Notes: generated by a model from the sequence alone, not told the origin. Positions 26,557 through 37,458 are shown, counted from the first letter of the stretch. The stretch is DNA of 64,000 nucleotides from Fischerella thermalis PCC 7521 (GCF_000317225.1 NZ_AJLL01000012.1:62001-126000); one strand, 5' to 3'. Translations and numbers: made by a program.

Positions 26557-26739
26557 ATTACCCAGCGCTCACGCTTGGCGTAGAGCGCGGGCTTCCTAGT
26601 TCATTTTAGAATTTTGTTCAAAGCTCAAGGCTGCCATGATACTCTTTGGCGGTTTGCCAGACAATTATTGGATTTTGGATTTTAGATTTTGGATTGACTC
26701 CACGAATAAATCCGCTTTCTTGCACTGTTAAGGAATCAT
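26557..26739. other. Noncoding region after the glycosyltransferase
   Basis: cgctcacgcttggcgtagagcg near the left end forms a small inverted repeat typical of Nostocales intergenic DNA. Nothing else recognised. The region to 27187 continues with the MITE-like copy and AT-rich promoter DNA of the porin gene. Confidence 0.45.
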
Positions 26740-26827
26740 TAGACCTCTTGCATCAATTCTGAAAACCCCCATCCCGCGTGAACAGGGAGGGTTAAGGTGG
26801 GGTAAAAATATTTGTGCATGAGGTCTA
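26740..26827. repeat. MITE-like palindromic element, short copy
   Basis: Begins tagacctcttgcatcaatt and ends tgtgcatgaggtcta; about 12 of the terminal bases are inverted copies. Interior gaaaacccccatccc and ggttaaggtggggtaaaa match the copy at 18011-18138, which is ~40 bases longer. Confidence 0.7.
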
Positions 26828-27187
26828 TTGCTCAATCTAAAATAGCTTGCTTCAAAATCCAAAATTGGTTGACTTTAAGCATTTTGCCTTTATCTTTTCT
26901 ATTAAAGAGCTAGGTTGCCATAATTAGGATTCTTATATAGTAGTTATAAAAGCTATAAATCATAAATAGTTTGAACTAATCATAAAAATAGTATTTACTA
27001 GAATTTAATACTTACGACAAAATTCACACAGTAGCCTAGTAAATCTCAGTGAAATAATTTCCTGGGTTAAAAAATGTAAAGCAGGCAATATTCCTTTGCA
27101 AAATACGCTTCACATCTACTTGTCTATTGGTGTTAAATATCGTAGTCAAATTTTCCATATCTTCTATATAGTCTGTGAGGAGTTATC
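26828..27187 (+). promoter_or_regulatory. AT-rich leader of the porin gene
   Basis: About 360 bases of AT-rich DNA with no open frame. A GAGGAG ribosome site lies 7-8 bases before the porin ATG. No specific regulator site, such as a Fur box, was clearly recognised. Confidence 0.4.
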
Positions 27188-28345
27188 ATGACGAGATATC
27201 TGCTAGCCTCTGCTGGTGGAGCAAGTTTATTATATTTAATTATGGGACTGTTACCAGTACAAGCCCTGACTAATTTTGAGATTGCAGATAACAAGCAAGT
27301 ACGAAATAATTCTGAAAAAATAGCAATTTCTCACGTTGGTAACACCCCTGAAAAAATAAATATTAATGACGGAGTGAAACCTAATAATTCTCCAAACAAA
27401 TTAATTATAGCTAGTGAGGATGAACAAAATTCACCTGTTTCAAATCAAAAGCAAGAAGACAAAAATTTAGAGTTAACTCCAGATCCTAATTCTTCATTAC
27501 CAACTTCCTCACAATCTGCAAATTCACCTCAAACATCAGACAAAATCGCACAAGTCACATCTGTATCGCAACTATCTGATGTGCAACCAACAGACTGGGC
27601 TTTCGGTGCATTACAATCTTTGGTTGAGCGCTACGGTTGTATTGCTGGGTATCCCAATGGTACATATCGCGGCAATCGTCCGATGACTCGCTATGAATTT
27701 GCTGCTGGCTTAAATGCCTGTCTTGATCGAGTCAGCGAACTAATTGCTACGGCGACTACTAATTTGGTAACAAAAGAAGATTTAGCCACTTTGCAGAGAT
27801 TGCAAGAAGAGTTTGCTGCGGAATTGGCGACACTGCGGGGTCGGGTAGATGCGCTGGAAGCCCGCACCGCAGAACTGGAAGCAAATCAGTTTTCCACAAC
27901 TACCAAACTGAATGGCGAGGCAATTATTGCCGCGATTGGTGCTACAGGCGGTTCTCCAGATAGAGATGACCCTAATATCATCCTGACAAATAGAGTGCGC
28001 TTAAATCTCAACACCAGTTTTACAGGTAAAGACTTACTAATTACTGGTTTGCAATCTCATAACTTTTTGGGCGGTTTGGATGGTAGCGGTAGCCTACAAG
28101 AATCTTTGGGATTAGCTTCGCCTATACTTAGTGCTAGTAGCGCTCGTACTAGTTTTGAACCTCAGTTTCCTGGTATTGATGTTAAGACTTTATCAGATGT
28201 CAGTGCTAATGAAGCTTATTACCGCTTGAAACTAAGTGATAATGTGAGCATTACTCCTGGGGCGTTTGTGCTGTTTAACCCCGAAGGCGACAACAGAAAC
28301 GATACAACAACAGTTGGTGTACTCCGTACTACCTTCACTTTTTAA
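27188..28345 (+). CDS. SLH-domain outer-membrane porin, internally shortened
   Basis: Related to SomA/iron-uptake porins. A signal peptide (LLASAGGASLLYLIMGLLPV), an Asn/Ser-rich linker, one SLH domain (LSDVQPTDWAFGALQSLVER, YGCIAGYPNGTYRGNRPMTR), a coiled coil (LQRLQEEFAAELATLRGRVD) and barrel strands beginning FSTTTKLNGEAIIAAIG are visible. The end, ITPGAFVLFNPEGDN...VGVLRTTFTF, is the normal C-terminus. Only ~145 residues of barrel remain where such porins usually have well over 300, which points to an in-frame internal deletion. Whether it still forms a pore is doubtful. Confidence 0.85.
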   Translation: MTRYLLASAGGASLLYLIMGLLPVQALTNFEIADNKQVRNNSEKIAISHVGNTPEKININDGVKPNNSPNKLIIASEDEQNSPVSNQKQEDKNLELTPDPNSSLPTSSQSANSPQTSDKIAQVTSVSQLSDVQPTDWAFGALQSLVERYGCIAGYPNGTYRGNRPMTRYEFAAGLNACLDRVSELIATATTNLVTKEDLATLQRLQEEFAAELATLRGRVDALEARTAELEANQFSTTTKLNGEAIIAAIGATGGSPDRDDPNIILTNRVRLNLNTSFTGKDLLITGLQSHNFLGGLDGSGSLQESLGLASPILSASSARTSFEPQFPGIDVKTLSDVSANEAYYRLKLSDNVSITPGAFVLFNPEGDNRNDTTTVGVLRTTFTF

Positions 28346-30246
28346 AAGTCATCATCTGTTTCTCCTTCGTTTTCCCACTCTGAAGTCGTGCTAGAGTCAG
28401 TGAATTCCACTACATCATCTGCAAAGCGGATAATTTCGCCATCAAAAAATTGTGCCAGACGTTGGGCTGCGATCGCAGCCTCATCACTCTCCCAATTGGC
28501 TGATGGCATCTGAGGCTGTGGTGGGGGCATTTGCGCCACAGCAGCATTTGTTACTGATTCTGTTTTTGTGATTACTGGTTTTACTGGTTGATGATTATCA
28601 ACTACAGGTGGTTGTTGATTGTAACTAGGTGCAGGCGGCTGATGAGCTTGAAGAGTATTATTTTTAGGAATTTCTTTTTTTTCGTTACTAGGTGCAGTTT
28701 TTCCCTGATTTGCAACCAAGCTCACTTTATATTTTTGCTGAAAAACTTTCACAAAAGCAGCTTCCACATCGGCTAATTTGCCTTGAGCAAGTTTGATCAG
28801 CTTTGGTGGTACACCCACAACAGCGGCATTATCACCAATACTTAATAAGCGTCCGTGTTGATTTAATAATGCTTTGGCAGGTATAGGCAAAGATTCTACT
28901 ATTTTTTGCCAAGTTGCTTCCAATGATTCTTGAGTGGAAGAGTTTAGTTCCTTTTGTTCAGAAGGTGGGGGAGTGGGGGGAGAGAGGGAAGATTTTTCGT
29001 TGTTGCTGTGTTGCTGTGTCGTTGTGTTTTGTTGATTACCCGTGTCACGTTGTATCTGTGTCACCTTGCCGTTAGAAACTGGGGAAGGTGGGACAGAAGG
29101 GGTTGGTGATACTGCGGGTGTTACACGGTTTGTTGTTGATGGCTGAGTGCGAATAGTTGCTGAAGGTAACAATCCCAGCAAGGTTACTTCTAACCACAAA
29201 CGGGGTTGGGTGGTATTTTTTAGTTGTAATTCAGCAGTTCTCAGGTGTTGTTGTCCCTGTAAAATTGTGCTGATATCTAACTGTTGAGCAAAGCTAACCA
29301 GTGCTTGCCAAGTTTGGGGAGTGCAAGCAACTAAGTTTTGACGACTAGGTGCAGTTTTAGCTATGAGTAAATCGCGGTATAAAGCGGCAAGATTTTGGAG
29401 AATAATCAGAGGTTCTCGACCACGATCTAGGATTTGACGAGTACAATCAAGAACAGCTTCAGGGTTGTCTGTGGCGATCGCCCCTAAAAGTGTGAGCAAG
29501 TCCCGTTCGCTTACTGAACCCACCAAATCCCACACATGGTCTGGTGTGACTTCTCCTGATAATAAACTTAATTGGTCAAGTAAACTTTCAGCATCCCGCA
29601 ATCCCCCCTGAGCAATTTGAGCTACAAGGGTAATTGCTTCAGGATTAATATTAATGTTTTCTTTTGTAGCAATAGTACTCAAATGCTGCACCATTGCTTC
29701 TAGAGGGATGCGGCGAAAATCGAATCGTTGACACCGGGAAATAATTGTAGGTAGTACTCTTTGGGGGTCAGTTGTTGCCAGGACAAAGACTACATGTTTA
29801 GGTGGTTCTTCTAGAGTTTTTAGTAGTGCATTGAACGCTGCCGTGCTGAGCATGTGGCATTCATCGACCACATACACTTTATAACGACACTGAACAGGGG
29901 CAAATTGCGCTCTTTCGATAATCTCTCTGATGTTGTCTACGCCTGTGTTGCTGGCTGCGTCAATTTCAATTACATCCAAGGAGTAGCCTTTGGTGATTCC
30001 TTGACAAACATCACACACACCACAAGGTTCAGCTGTAGGTTTGTCACTTTTAAGACAATTGAGTGATTTAGCCAAAATGCGGGCGCTGGAGGTTTTGCCT
30101 GTGCCTCTTGGCCCTGTGAATAAATAGGCCGGTGCGATTTTGGATGCCCGGATAGCATTAGTCAGAGTGGTAGCGATCGCTTCTTGTCCCACCAGTTCAG
30201 CAAAACTCTTTGGGCGGTACTTATGGTGCAGGGGTTCGTAAGACAT
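28342..30246 (-). CDS. dnaX: DNA polymerase III subunit gamma/tau
   Basis: Clamp-loader ATPase of the replisome. 634 aa from MSYEPLHHKYRPKSFAELVG; an in-frame ATG 57 bases upstream is unlikely because DnaX proteins begin here. Walker A is TGPRGTGKTSSARILAKSL, the zinc-binding cysteines are in NCLKSDKPTAEPCGVCDVCQ, Walker B is YVVDECHMLS and the Arg finger region is TTDPQRVLPTIISRCQRFDF. The C-terminal part is Pro/Gln rich. No intein interrupts it. Its last 4 bases overlap the end of the convergent porin gene. Confidence 0.95.
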   Translation of the reverse strand: MSYEPLHHKYRPKSFAELVGQEAIATTLTNAIRASKIAPAYLFTGPRGTGKTSSARILAKSLNCLKSDKPTAEPCGVCDVCQGITKGYSLDVIEIDAASNTGVDNIREIIERAQFAPVQCRYKVYVVDECHMLSTAAFNALLKTLEEPPKHVVFVLATTDPQRVLPTIISRCQRFDFRRIPLEAMVQHLSTIATKENININPEAITLVAQIAQGGLRDAESLLDQLSLLSGEVTPDHVWDLVGSVSERDLLTLLGAIATDNPEAVLDCTRQILDRGREPLIILQNLAALYRDLLIAKTAPSRQNLVACTPQTWQALVSFAQQLDISTILQGQQHLRTAELQLKNTTQPRLWLEVTLLGLLPSATIRTQPSTTNRVTPAVSPTPSVPPSPVSNGKVTQIQRDTGNQQNTTTQQHSNNEKSSLSPPTPPPSEQKELNSSTQESLEATWQKIVESLPIPAKALLNQHGRLLSIGDNAAVVGVPPKLIKLAQGKLADVEAAFVKVFQQKYKVSLVANQGKTAPSNEKKEIPKNNTLQAHQPPAPSYNQQPPVVDNHQPVKPVITKTESVTNAAVAQMPPPQPQMPSANWESDEAAIAAQRLAQFFDGEIIRFADDVVEFTDSSTTSEWENEGETDDDF

Positions 30247-30532
30247 GGATGGCAATGCCTTTTCAATCTTTATGAGTCGCACCCAGTCGAGTTTGGGATT
30301 CAATCATTTTAGCTAAAGAGGGGAATTTTCAAGAACAGGGAACAGGAAACGGGGAACGGGGGATGATAATTAGAATATTGATCATTTTTCCAATCCATAC
30401 TCGCCACTGCCCCTAATCCCCACCAGGGGTCCCGAGTTCCCCATCTCCCCACTTCCCCATTCAAACGCGTAGCGACTAGTCGTAGACATCGCTACAATCT
30501 TAGGGTAAACAAAACTCGGCGGGTGCCAGAGA

Positions 30533-31237
30533 ATGCTCAAACGGCTCATTTTATGGCTAAAAAGGTTTTTTCAACGCTTATTTGGCAACCAAAAAGTGCC
30601 AACAACATTTGCGGGTAATCATCCCAAAGAACCACCTCCACCTTTAACTGACACAGATTTAGAATTTTTGTTCACCGAACTGTTAGAAGGAGTACATCAA
30701 GCTCGAGGACAACAATGGGCGCTGAAGTGGCTACATAATATAGAGCATCGTGTCCCAACAGAACGTTGGATAGAGTGGTTGCATGGCTTTGGTGAAAAAC
30801 TACTGGCATCACCTACTCCCAATAATGAATTAGCCGCTCGGATGGTGCAACTAGGGGAATTGGAAGTTGGAGAAGTGGGAGATGTTGCCCATGATATTGG
30901 GATGCAATTACTGACACGCAATCAAGGAGAACCTGTATGGGAGTATGAAGGTCCAGATGCTCAAATTGCAACTTTTGGTTCTACAGAAGACAATGATGTA
31001 GAAAACTTCCCATCCAGTCAAGTTTTCCAAGCAACAGATGACCTAGGAAGTCTCCCAGAAGGAGAATTCCAAACTGTAACTTTAGACGAATTACTGGTGA
31101 TCATGCAGCAGGATGAAAATCTACGCCAGATGATTGCTCAACAATTGGGAGTTGATACGGAAGATCCGCAAATGATTATCCAAGCATTGATTGATCAATT
31201 TCATGCTGCTAACCAATCAAATACAGAACAAGGATAA
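30533..31237 (+). CDS. Conserved-looking hypothetical protein
   Basis: 234 aa. A basic amphipathic N-terminus (MLKRLILWLKRFFQRLFGNQ) may bind membranes. The next segment has LTDTDLEFLFTELLEGVHQA, WALKWLHNIEHRVPTERWIE and WLHGFGEKLLASP, a helical domain, then an acidic C-terminal third with DENLRQMIAQQLGVDTEDPQ. No family is recognised. GGGTGCC lies before the ATG, without a strong Shine-Dalgarno. It stands alone between dnaX and groEL. Confidence 0.8.
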   Translation: MLKRLILWLKRFFQRLFGNQKVPTTFAGNHPKEPPPPLTDTDLEFLFTELLEGVHQARGQQWALKWLHNIEHRVPTERWIEWLHGFGEKLLASPTPNNELAARMVQLGELEVGEVGDVAHDIGMQLLTRNQGEPVWEYEGPDAQIATFGSTEDNDVENFPSSQVFQATDDLGSLPEGEFQTVTLDELLVIMQQDENLRQMIAQQLGVDTEDPQMIIQALIDQFHAANQSNTEQG

Positions 31238-31453
31238 ATTATTGCGCTCCTTGTGGGCGCAGTTCAAATATTGTAGTCGGAGGCACGAAGTTTTTAGATT
31301 TGTTTCATTCTGGTGTACACAGTTCATGAGAATTTTTCAATAGCTGCATTGATATTTGTAGTTATATTTAATAGTACATAAATACTAAATCATCAAAAGA
31401 CAAAATGTCAAACACTGGGAAAGAACTGTTCATAAAACAATACGGTTCAGTGG
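31238..31453. other. Noncoding region downstream of the hypothetical gene
   Basis: ttgcgctccttgtgggcgca just after the stop can form a short hairpin. The rest is AT-rich with no recognised feature. Confidence 0.4.
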
Positions 31454-31484
31454 TTTAGAGACGTACCTATGGCATGTCTCTAAA
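31454..31484. repeat. REP-like palindrome (TTTAGAGACG...CATGTCTCTAAA)
   Basis: Inverted arms tttagagacgt and atgtctctaaa around a ctatggc centre. Member of the GTAGAGACG palindrome family of this window. Confidence 0.7.
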
Positions 31485-31501
31485 TTGCTGTATCGGTTAA
31501 T

Positions 31502-31542
31502 AAAAAAGCAGCCACTTCCGACAGGAAATAGCTGCTTTTTTT
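31502..31542 (-). terminator. Rho-independent terminator of groEL
   Basis: On the minus strand aaaaaaagcagctatttcc pairs with ggaagtggctgctttttt, ending in a T-run just beyond the groEL stop. The flanking A- and T-runs make it potentially bidirectional. Confidence 0.8.
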
Positions 31543-31578
31543 ATAGAGATGAGTATCTTACTCACCCTTTGCAATATT

Positions 31579-33222
<1,644 letters not shown>

Positions 33223-33321
33223 TTAGTTGTCCTTTGTCATTACGTTATTTGTCATTTATTTTTTGTCTTTTGTCATTTGTCATTTGCAATAAACCAATGA
33301 CTAATGACCAATGACCAATCA

Positions 33322-33633
33322 CTAAGAAACAATTGCTAAAATGTCTTTTTCAGAAAGCAATACGTATTCGTCGGTTCCTAGCTTGATATCAGTACCAGCA
33401 TATTTAGAGTAGAGAACTTTATCTCCTACTTTGACATCCATTGGCTGACGAGAACCATCATCTTTGATTTTGCCTTCACCAACCGCAACAACTTCGCCAA
33501 CTTGGGGCTTTTCTTTGGCGGTGTCGGGTAAATATAGACCACCAGCGGTCTTTTCTTCAGAGGCGCTCACTTTTACAAACACGCGATCGCCTAAAGGTTT
33601 TACAGTAGAAACGCTAAGAGATACAGCTGCCAT
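33322..33633 (-). CDS. groS: Co-chaperonin GroES (10 kDa)
   Basis: 103 aa. Caps the GroEL ring. The mobile loop is in [20 protein letters not shown], and [14 protein letters not shown] and [19 protein letters not shown] are typical. First gene of the groES-groEL operon, 105 bases before groEL; the gap contains an STRR-like repeat of tgacaaatgacaaaag type words. A CIRCE operator lies 17 bases upstream of the start. Confidence 0.96.
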   Translation of the reverse strand: MAAVSLSVSTVKPLGDRVFVKVSASEEKTAGGLYLPDTAKEKPQVGEVVAVGEGKIKDDGSRQPMDVKVGDKVLYSKYAGTDIKLGTDEYVLLSEKDILAIVS

Positions 33634-33649
33634 ACGAATTTCTCCAGAG

Positions 33650-33676
33650 TTAGCACTCTCAACTCCTGAGTGCTAA
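33650..33676 (-). promoter_or_regulatory. CIRCE operator of groESL
   Basis: ttagcactc, 9 bases, gagtgctaa: a perfect match to the CIRCE inverted repeat bound by the heat-shock repressor HrcA. It sits just upstream of groES. Confidence 0.96.
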
Positions 33677-34139
33677 TTTAGCGAACCACTGGATGCAATG
33701 GCAATATTTGGGTTTGTACGGGTTCCCGAACTTTTGGGGAGTTTGAGGAGTATGAGGAGTGTGTAGACGCGTAGCGGTGAGCCAGTGCGGTGGACTCTTT
33801 CCCCGGCATAAAGGAGCCACTGCGCCCTTGGGGGTTCCAAGAGTTGTAGCACGTGGCGTCACCTGGCGTAGACGCGCTCATCGGCTTCAAGGTAGAGTAC
33901 CCGGAGGGCTTCCCGTAAGGGTGGGGTAAAGGAATTACCACTAACTACTAACCAATGAAAAATGACTAATGACCACCAGCGACCAACAAACAACAAACAA
34001 TCACTAACCAATTCAAGTAAAAATACTCAATTATTTCAGGATTTCAGGTTTTTTTATATAAGTAACGAATAGTTATATATGGTCAACTTTATTTGCAAAG
34101 TTTAGAAATTGTTATAGAACAGAAATCAGAAAGCGCGAG
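33677..34139. other. Repeat mosaic upstream of groESL
   Basis: No gene is seen; open frames here are made of repeat sequence. Left to right: gaggagtatgaggagtgtg repeats, a GC-rich mosaic with gtagacgcgtagcggtg and cccggagggcttcccgtaag words common in Nostocales intergenic DNA, STRR heptamers near 33.94-34.01 kb, then AT-rich DNA before the ferredoxin-like gene. Confidence 0.6.
33849..33869. repeat. 21-bp exact repeat GCACGTGGCGTCACCTGGCG..., copy 1
   Basis: Identical to 60283-60303. Part of the GC-rich mosaic; contains a small gtggcgtcac inverted repeat. Confidence 0.8.
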
Positions 34140-34661
34140 ATGGGTAACAAAATAGTGATCCAGTCCAGCCACAAAATAGAGAAAGCAACTCCACCACCAG
34201 GAAATCAAGCCCTAAATTACTCTATAGAAACTTTAGGACTTACAAAAATTCAGCGACATGTTTTTATCTGTGCTGATCAAACATTGCCTAAATGTTGTTC
34301 AAAGCAAGCAAGTCTAGAAGCATGGGAGTATTTAAAAAAACGTCTGAAGGAATTAAGGTTAGATGTTCCTCAACAAGAGCGACCTAGCTGCATATTCAGA
34401 ACCAAAGCTAATTGCTTGCGAGTTTGTTGCTCTGGGCCGATAATGGTGGTTTACCCGGATGGTGTCTGGTATCGCCAAGCAACCCCGGAAGTCATTGAGC
34501 GGATTATCCAAGAACATTTAATCGAAAATAAGATTGTGGAAGAATATGCTTTTTTAGTTCATCCTCTGTCAAAAACCTCTGTGGTTACTGAGGAGCAGCA
34601 CAATAGGAGCTTAACATCCAAGGGATATGGTGAAGCGGTAAGTCACACAAGTGCGGGTTAA
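34140..34661 (+). CDS. 2Fe-2S ferredoxin-like (thioredoxin-fold) protein
   Basis: 173 aa. The core RHVFICADQTLPKCCSKQAS and CLRVCCSGPIMVVYPDGVWY shows the cysteine pattern of thioredoxin-like 2Fe-2S ferredoxins, with four or more conserved cysteines in a C-x(10-12)-C...C-x3-C arrangement plus extra adjacent cysteines. An electron-transfer or regulatory redox role is inferred. The N-terminal ~35 and C-terminal ~30 residues look disordered. Next on the same strand is the response regulator, 320 bases away. Confidence 0.82.
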   Translation: MGNKIVIQSSHKIEKATPPPGNQALNYSIETLGLTKIQRHVFICADQTLPKCCSKQASLEAWEYLKKRLKELRLDVPQQERPSCIFRTKANCLRVCCSGPIMVVYPDGVWYRQATPEVIERIIQEHLIENKIVEEYAFLVHPLSKTSVVTEEQHNRSLTSKGYGEAVSHTSAG

Positions 34662-34984
34662 GTGTTTACCAGGAGCATCTTAGAACTAGCGGAGTTTGAT
34701 AATCTATAAGGATTATTATTCTATTGAAGTTTTTTGCTCGCTCCTTTCAAAGCGATATATAATAACGCATTATAAATACTACTGCTCTACGTATCCTTAC
34801 TGGACTTTTGCCGTTGATAGAGTAGTTTCAGGGAAAGTAAATTTCAATTTTGAAACATTTACTCAACAAAGGCAAGTTAAGTGGGAAAAAGCACGACATC
34901 ACAATCATCCACCAAAAAGGATCGCTATACAAGGCCCCTATGGATCTACGCGCGACAAGTGCCACTGCTATGAAAGAACCCAGC
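34662..34984 (+). promoter_or_regulatory. Upstream region of the response regulator
   Basis: AT-rich left part, then a stretch from 34850 that is open in the response-regulator frame from a TTG. That stretch (KHDITIIHQKGSLYK) is not like any receiver-domain N-terminus and is read here as leader. Confidence 0.5.
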
Positions 34985-35617
34985 ATGAAAGAATACAAAC
35001 GACTTCTACTCATTGATGATGACCCTAACCTCATCTTGCTGGTGAAGGATTACTTGGAATTCCGGGGATATGAAGTCATCACCGCAGAAAATGGTCGAGA
35101 AGCTTTGGAAATTTTAGAGCAGGATGTTCCAGATATGATCATCTGCGACGTGATGATGCCGGAAATGGACGGATATACTTTTGTTGAACAAGTCCGGCAA
35201 AACGAACGCACTAGTTGGATTCCTGTTCTATTTCTATCCGCAAAAGGACAAAGCGCAGACCGGGTTAAAGGACTGAATAAAGGTGCTGATGTATACATGG
35301 TCAAGCCCTTTGAACCAGAAGAATTGGTGGCGCAAGTAGAATCGTCTCTCAAGCAAACCATTCGTTGGAAAGAACACCAAGCCAAAGGAGGAGACAACGG
35401 TTCGCGTATTCAAGTTCCCTTTGATGTGCAGTTAACCCCAACCGAACTGAAAGTAGTTCAGTTTGTCGCTAGGGGTTTAGCTAACCGCGAAATTGCTGAA
35501 GAACTAAATGTTAGTCAGCGTACAGTTGAAAGCCATGTGTCCAACATGTTGGGCAAAACCAATCTCCACAATCGTACTGAGTTAGCACGGTGGGCGATTG
35601 AAAATCAAATGGCATAG
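34985..35617 (+). CDS. NarL/LuxR-family response regulator (Ycf29/Rre1-like)
   Basis: Receiver domain (LLLIDDDPNLILLVKDYLEF; phospho-acceptor in MIICDVMMPEMDGYTF; KPFEPEELVAQVES) plus a LuxR helix-turn-helix (LTPTELKVVQFVARGLANRE, IAEELNVSQRTVESHVSNML). The pattern matches the cyanobacterial and plastid Ycf29/Rre1 regulator, known in Synechocystis to act on stress genes; this assignment is from memory. Start chosen at MKEYKRLLLID, with in-frame ATGs 15 and 45 bases upstream equally possible. groESL lies nearby but divergently. Confidence 0.9.
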   Translation: MKEYKRLLLIDDDPNLILLVKDYLEFRGYEVITAENGREALEILEQDVPDMIICDVMMPEMDGYTFVEQVRQNERTSWIPVLFLSAKGQSADRVKGLNKGADVYMVKPFEPEELVAQVESSLKQTIRWKEHQAKGGDNGSRIQVPFDVQLTPTELKVVQFVARGLANREIAEELNVSQRTVESHVSNMLGKTNLHNRTELARWAIENQMA

Positions 35618-35914
35618 ATCAAGCTCTAATTTGTGATTGTTGAGTTATGAGTTGATTTGTTACGATTTCAAACTCATAGCTCAATTGCTTATTTCTTCTA
35701 GCTGTCTGGTGAGAAAGTTTTTATATTAAGTCTATGAAGCTTGTTTTATCGACGTTTTAGCTTTCATGTCGCCCCCTCAGTAGAAATACAGATGGTGTAG
35801 AGACGCGAAATTTCGCCTCTGGTACAAATTTATGTGTATCGTGATTAACGTGAAATGGTATGAGCAGGATTCCAATGCTGCTCGGTTAAGGATTTGTTGT
35901 CATAATTTTGGGTC
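35618..35914. other. Noncoding region with REP-like palindrome
   Basis: After the response regulator, gttgagttatgagttgat and atcaaactcatagctcaat-like words near 35.64-35.69 kb form a hairpin that may end the transcript. No gene is seen. Confidence 0.45.
35796..35826. repeat. REP-like palindrome (TGTAGAGACGCGAAATTTCGCCTCT...)
   Basis: Degraded inverted repeat gtagagacgcgaaa / tttcgcctctggtac with 2-3 mismatches; same family as the other GTAGAGACG palindromes. Confidence 0.65.
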
Positions 35915-35987
35915 TGTAGGGACGTTGCTGTAGAGACGTTGCTGTAGAGACGTTGCTGTAGAGACGTTGCAGTGCAACGTCTCTACA
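35915..35987. repeat. Four 14-bp tandem units ending in a perfect palindrome
   Basis: Unit tgtagagacgttgc is repeated four times (first copy with one change); the last unit is followed by one base and its exact inverted copy, giving a 15+1+15 palindrome. Looks like expansion of one arm of a REP-like element. Confidence 0.88.
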
Positions 35988-36066
35988 GGTTTTAAATGTC
36001 AATCGATTTGTCTTATCCAAGCAGTATTGGGTAGGATTCTAATCGCCTAGTTTTTTAATTCTCAAA

Positions 36067-37458
36067 CTAAAACTCCGCACTCTCTGGTGTACGTGGGAAA
36101 GGAATCACATCACGAATATTCCCCATTCCTGTCATGAACTGCACAAGTCTTTCAAAGCCCAATCCAAAACCAGCGTGGGGAACAGTACCGTAACGGCGCA
36201 AATCTAGATACCACCACAAGTCTTCTAGTTTCATTCCTTGTGCTAGTACCCGCTTTTCTAAAACTTCTAAACGTTCTTCCCGTTGGGAACCACCAATTAT
36301 TTCACCAATTTTCGGTGCAAGAATATCCATCGCCGCGACGGTTTTTTCATCGTCGTTTAAGCGCATATAAAAAGCTTTGATTTGGGCTGGATAATCAGTC
36401 ACAATTACTGTTTTTTTGAATAATTGTTCACAAAGATAACGTTCGTGTTCTGATTGTAAATCTAAGCCCCAACTAACAGGATAATCAAACTGCACATCGG
36501 CTTTTTCTAAAAGTTTGATGGCTTCTGTATAGGTGATACGTTCAAACTGATTGTTAATTATATTATCTGCGGTTGCTAACACAGTGTTATCAATGCGCTG
36601 GTTAAAAAACTCCATGTCTTCTGGGCATTTTTCCAGTACATATTTAAAAATATATTTGAGAAATTCCTCTGCTAAATCCATATCCCCGTGGAGATCACAA
36701 AAAGCCATTTCTGGCTCAACCATCCAAAATTCTGCGAGGTGACGGGAAGTATTGGAGTTTTCGGCGCGGAAGGTAGGGCCAAAGGTGTAGACGTTGCTAA
36801 ATGCCATCGCCATGATTTCGGCTTCTAGTTGACCGCTAACTGTTAAATATGTTGGTCTGGCAAAGAAGTCTTTACTATAGTCTACTGCTTGATTTTCTGT
36901 GCGGGGAATATTTTTTAAATCTAAACTAGTGACGCTAAAAAGTTCTCCTGCACCTTCACAGTCACTGGCGGTAATAATAGGAGTATGTACCCACATAAAA
37001 CCGCGTTCTTGAAAGAACTGGTGGATGGCGGTAGCACAAGCATTACGGACACGGAAAACCGCACCAAAGGAATTAGTGCGCGATCGCAAATGTCCGATAG
37101 TCCGCAGAAACTCAAAGGAATGACGTTTCTTTTGTAGAGGATAAGTTTCGGGATCAGCTTCTCCGTAAACTTTGATGCTATCTGCTTTTAATTCTACACG
37201 CTGTCCTTTGGCAGGAGAAGCTACTAAAATCCCAGACGCTTCTACAGAAGCACCTGTATTTAATTTTTTCAAGATATTTTCATAATCTGGCAAATCTTGA
37301 TTAATTACTACTTGTAGGTTAGCCAGAGATGAGCCATCATTTATTTCTATAAAAGCAAAACCTTTTAATTCGCGTTTAGTACGCACCCAGCCTTTAACTT
37401 TTAGTGACTCATCAGGCTTACCATTTCGTAAAATTTCGACAATTCTTTGATTTAGCAT
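36067..37458 (-). CDS. asnS: Asparaginyl-tRNA synthetase
   Basis: Class IIb enzyme charging tRNA-Asn. 463 aa. N-terminal OB-fold ([20 protein letters not shown]), motif 2 region [20 protein letters not shown] and motif 3 [15 protein letters not shown] are visible, as is the C-terminal PFPRTP. The start [13 protein letters not shown] fits the family. Transcribed alone. Confidence 0.97.
   Translation of the reverse strand: MLNQRIVEILRNGKPDESLKVKGWVRTKRELKGFAFIEINDGSSLANLQVVINQDLPDYENILKKLNTGASVEASGILVASPAKGQRVELKADSIKVYGEADPETYPLQKKRHSFEFLRTIGHLRSRTNSFGAVFRVRNACATAIHQFFQERGFMWVHTPIITASDCEGAGELFSVTSLDLKNIPRTENQAVDYSKDFFARPTYLTVSGQLEAEIMAMAFSNVYTFGPTFRAENSNTSRHLAEFWMVEPEMAFCDLHGDMDLAEEFLKYIFKYVLEKCPEDMEFFNQRIDNTVLATADNIINNQFERITYTEAIKLLEKADVQFDYPVSWGLDLQSEHERYLCEQLFKKTVIVTDYPAQIKAFYMRLNDDEKTVAAMDILAPKIGEIIGGSQREERLEVLEKRVLAQGMKLEDLWWYLDLRRYGTVPHAGFGLGFERLVQFMTGMGNIRDVIPFPRTPESAEF

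Noticed and set aside
28342-30246. Intein in dnaX
   Set aside because: The P-loop and flanking sequence are uninterrupted and the length is normal.
33659-33941. Overlapping open frames upstream of groES
   Set aside because: Composed of STRR and GC-rich mosaic repeats, overlap CIRCE, no protein-like composition.
34696-35016. Open frame before the response regulator
   Set aside because: Overlaps the regulator's start in another frame and shows no conserved sequence.
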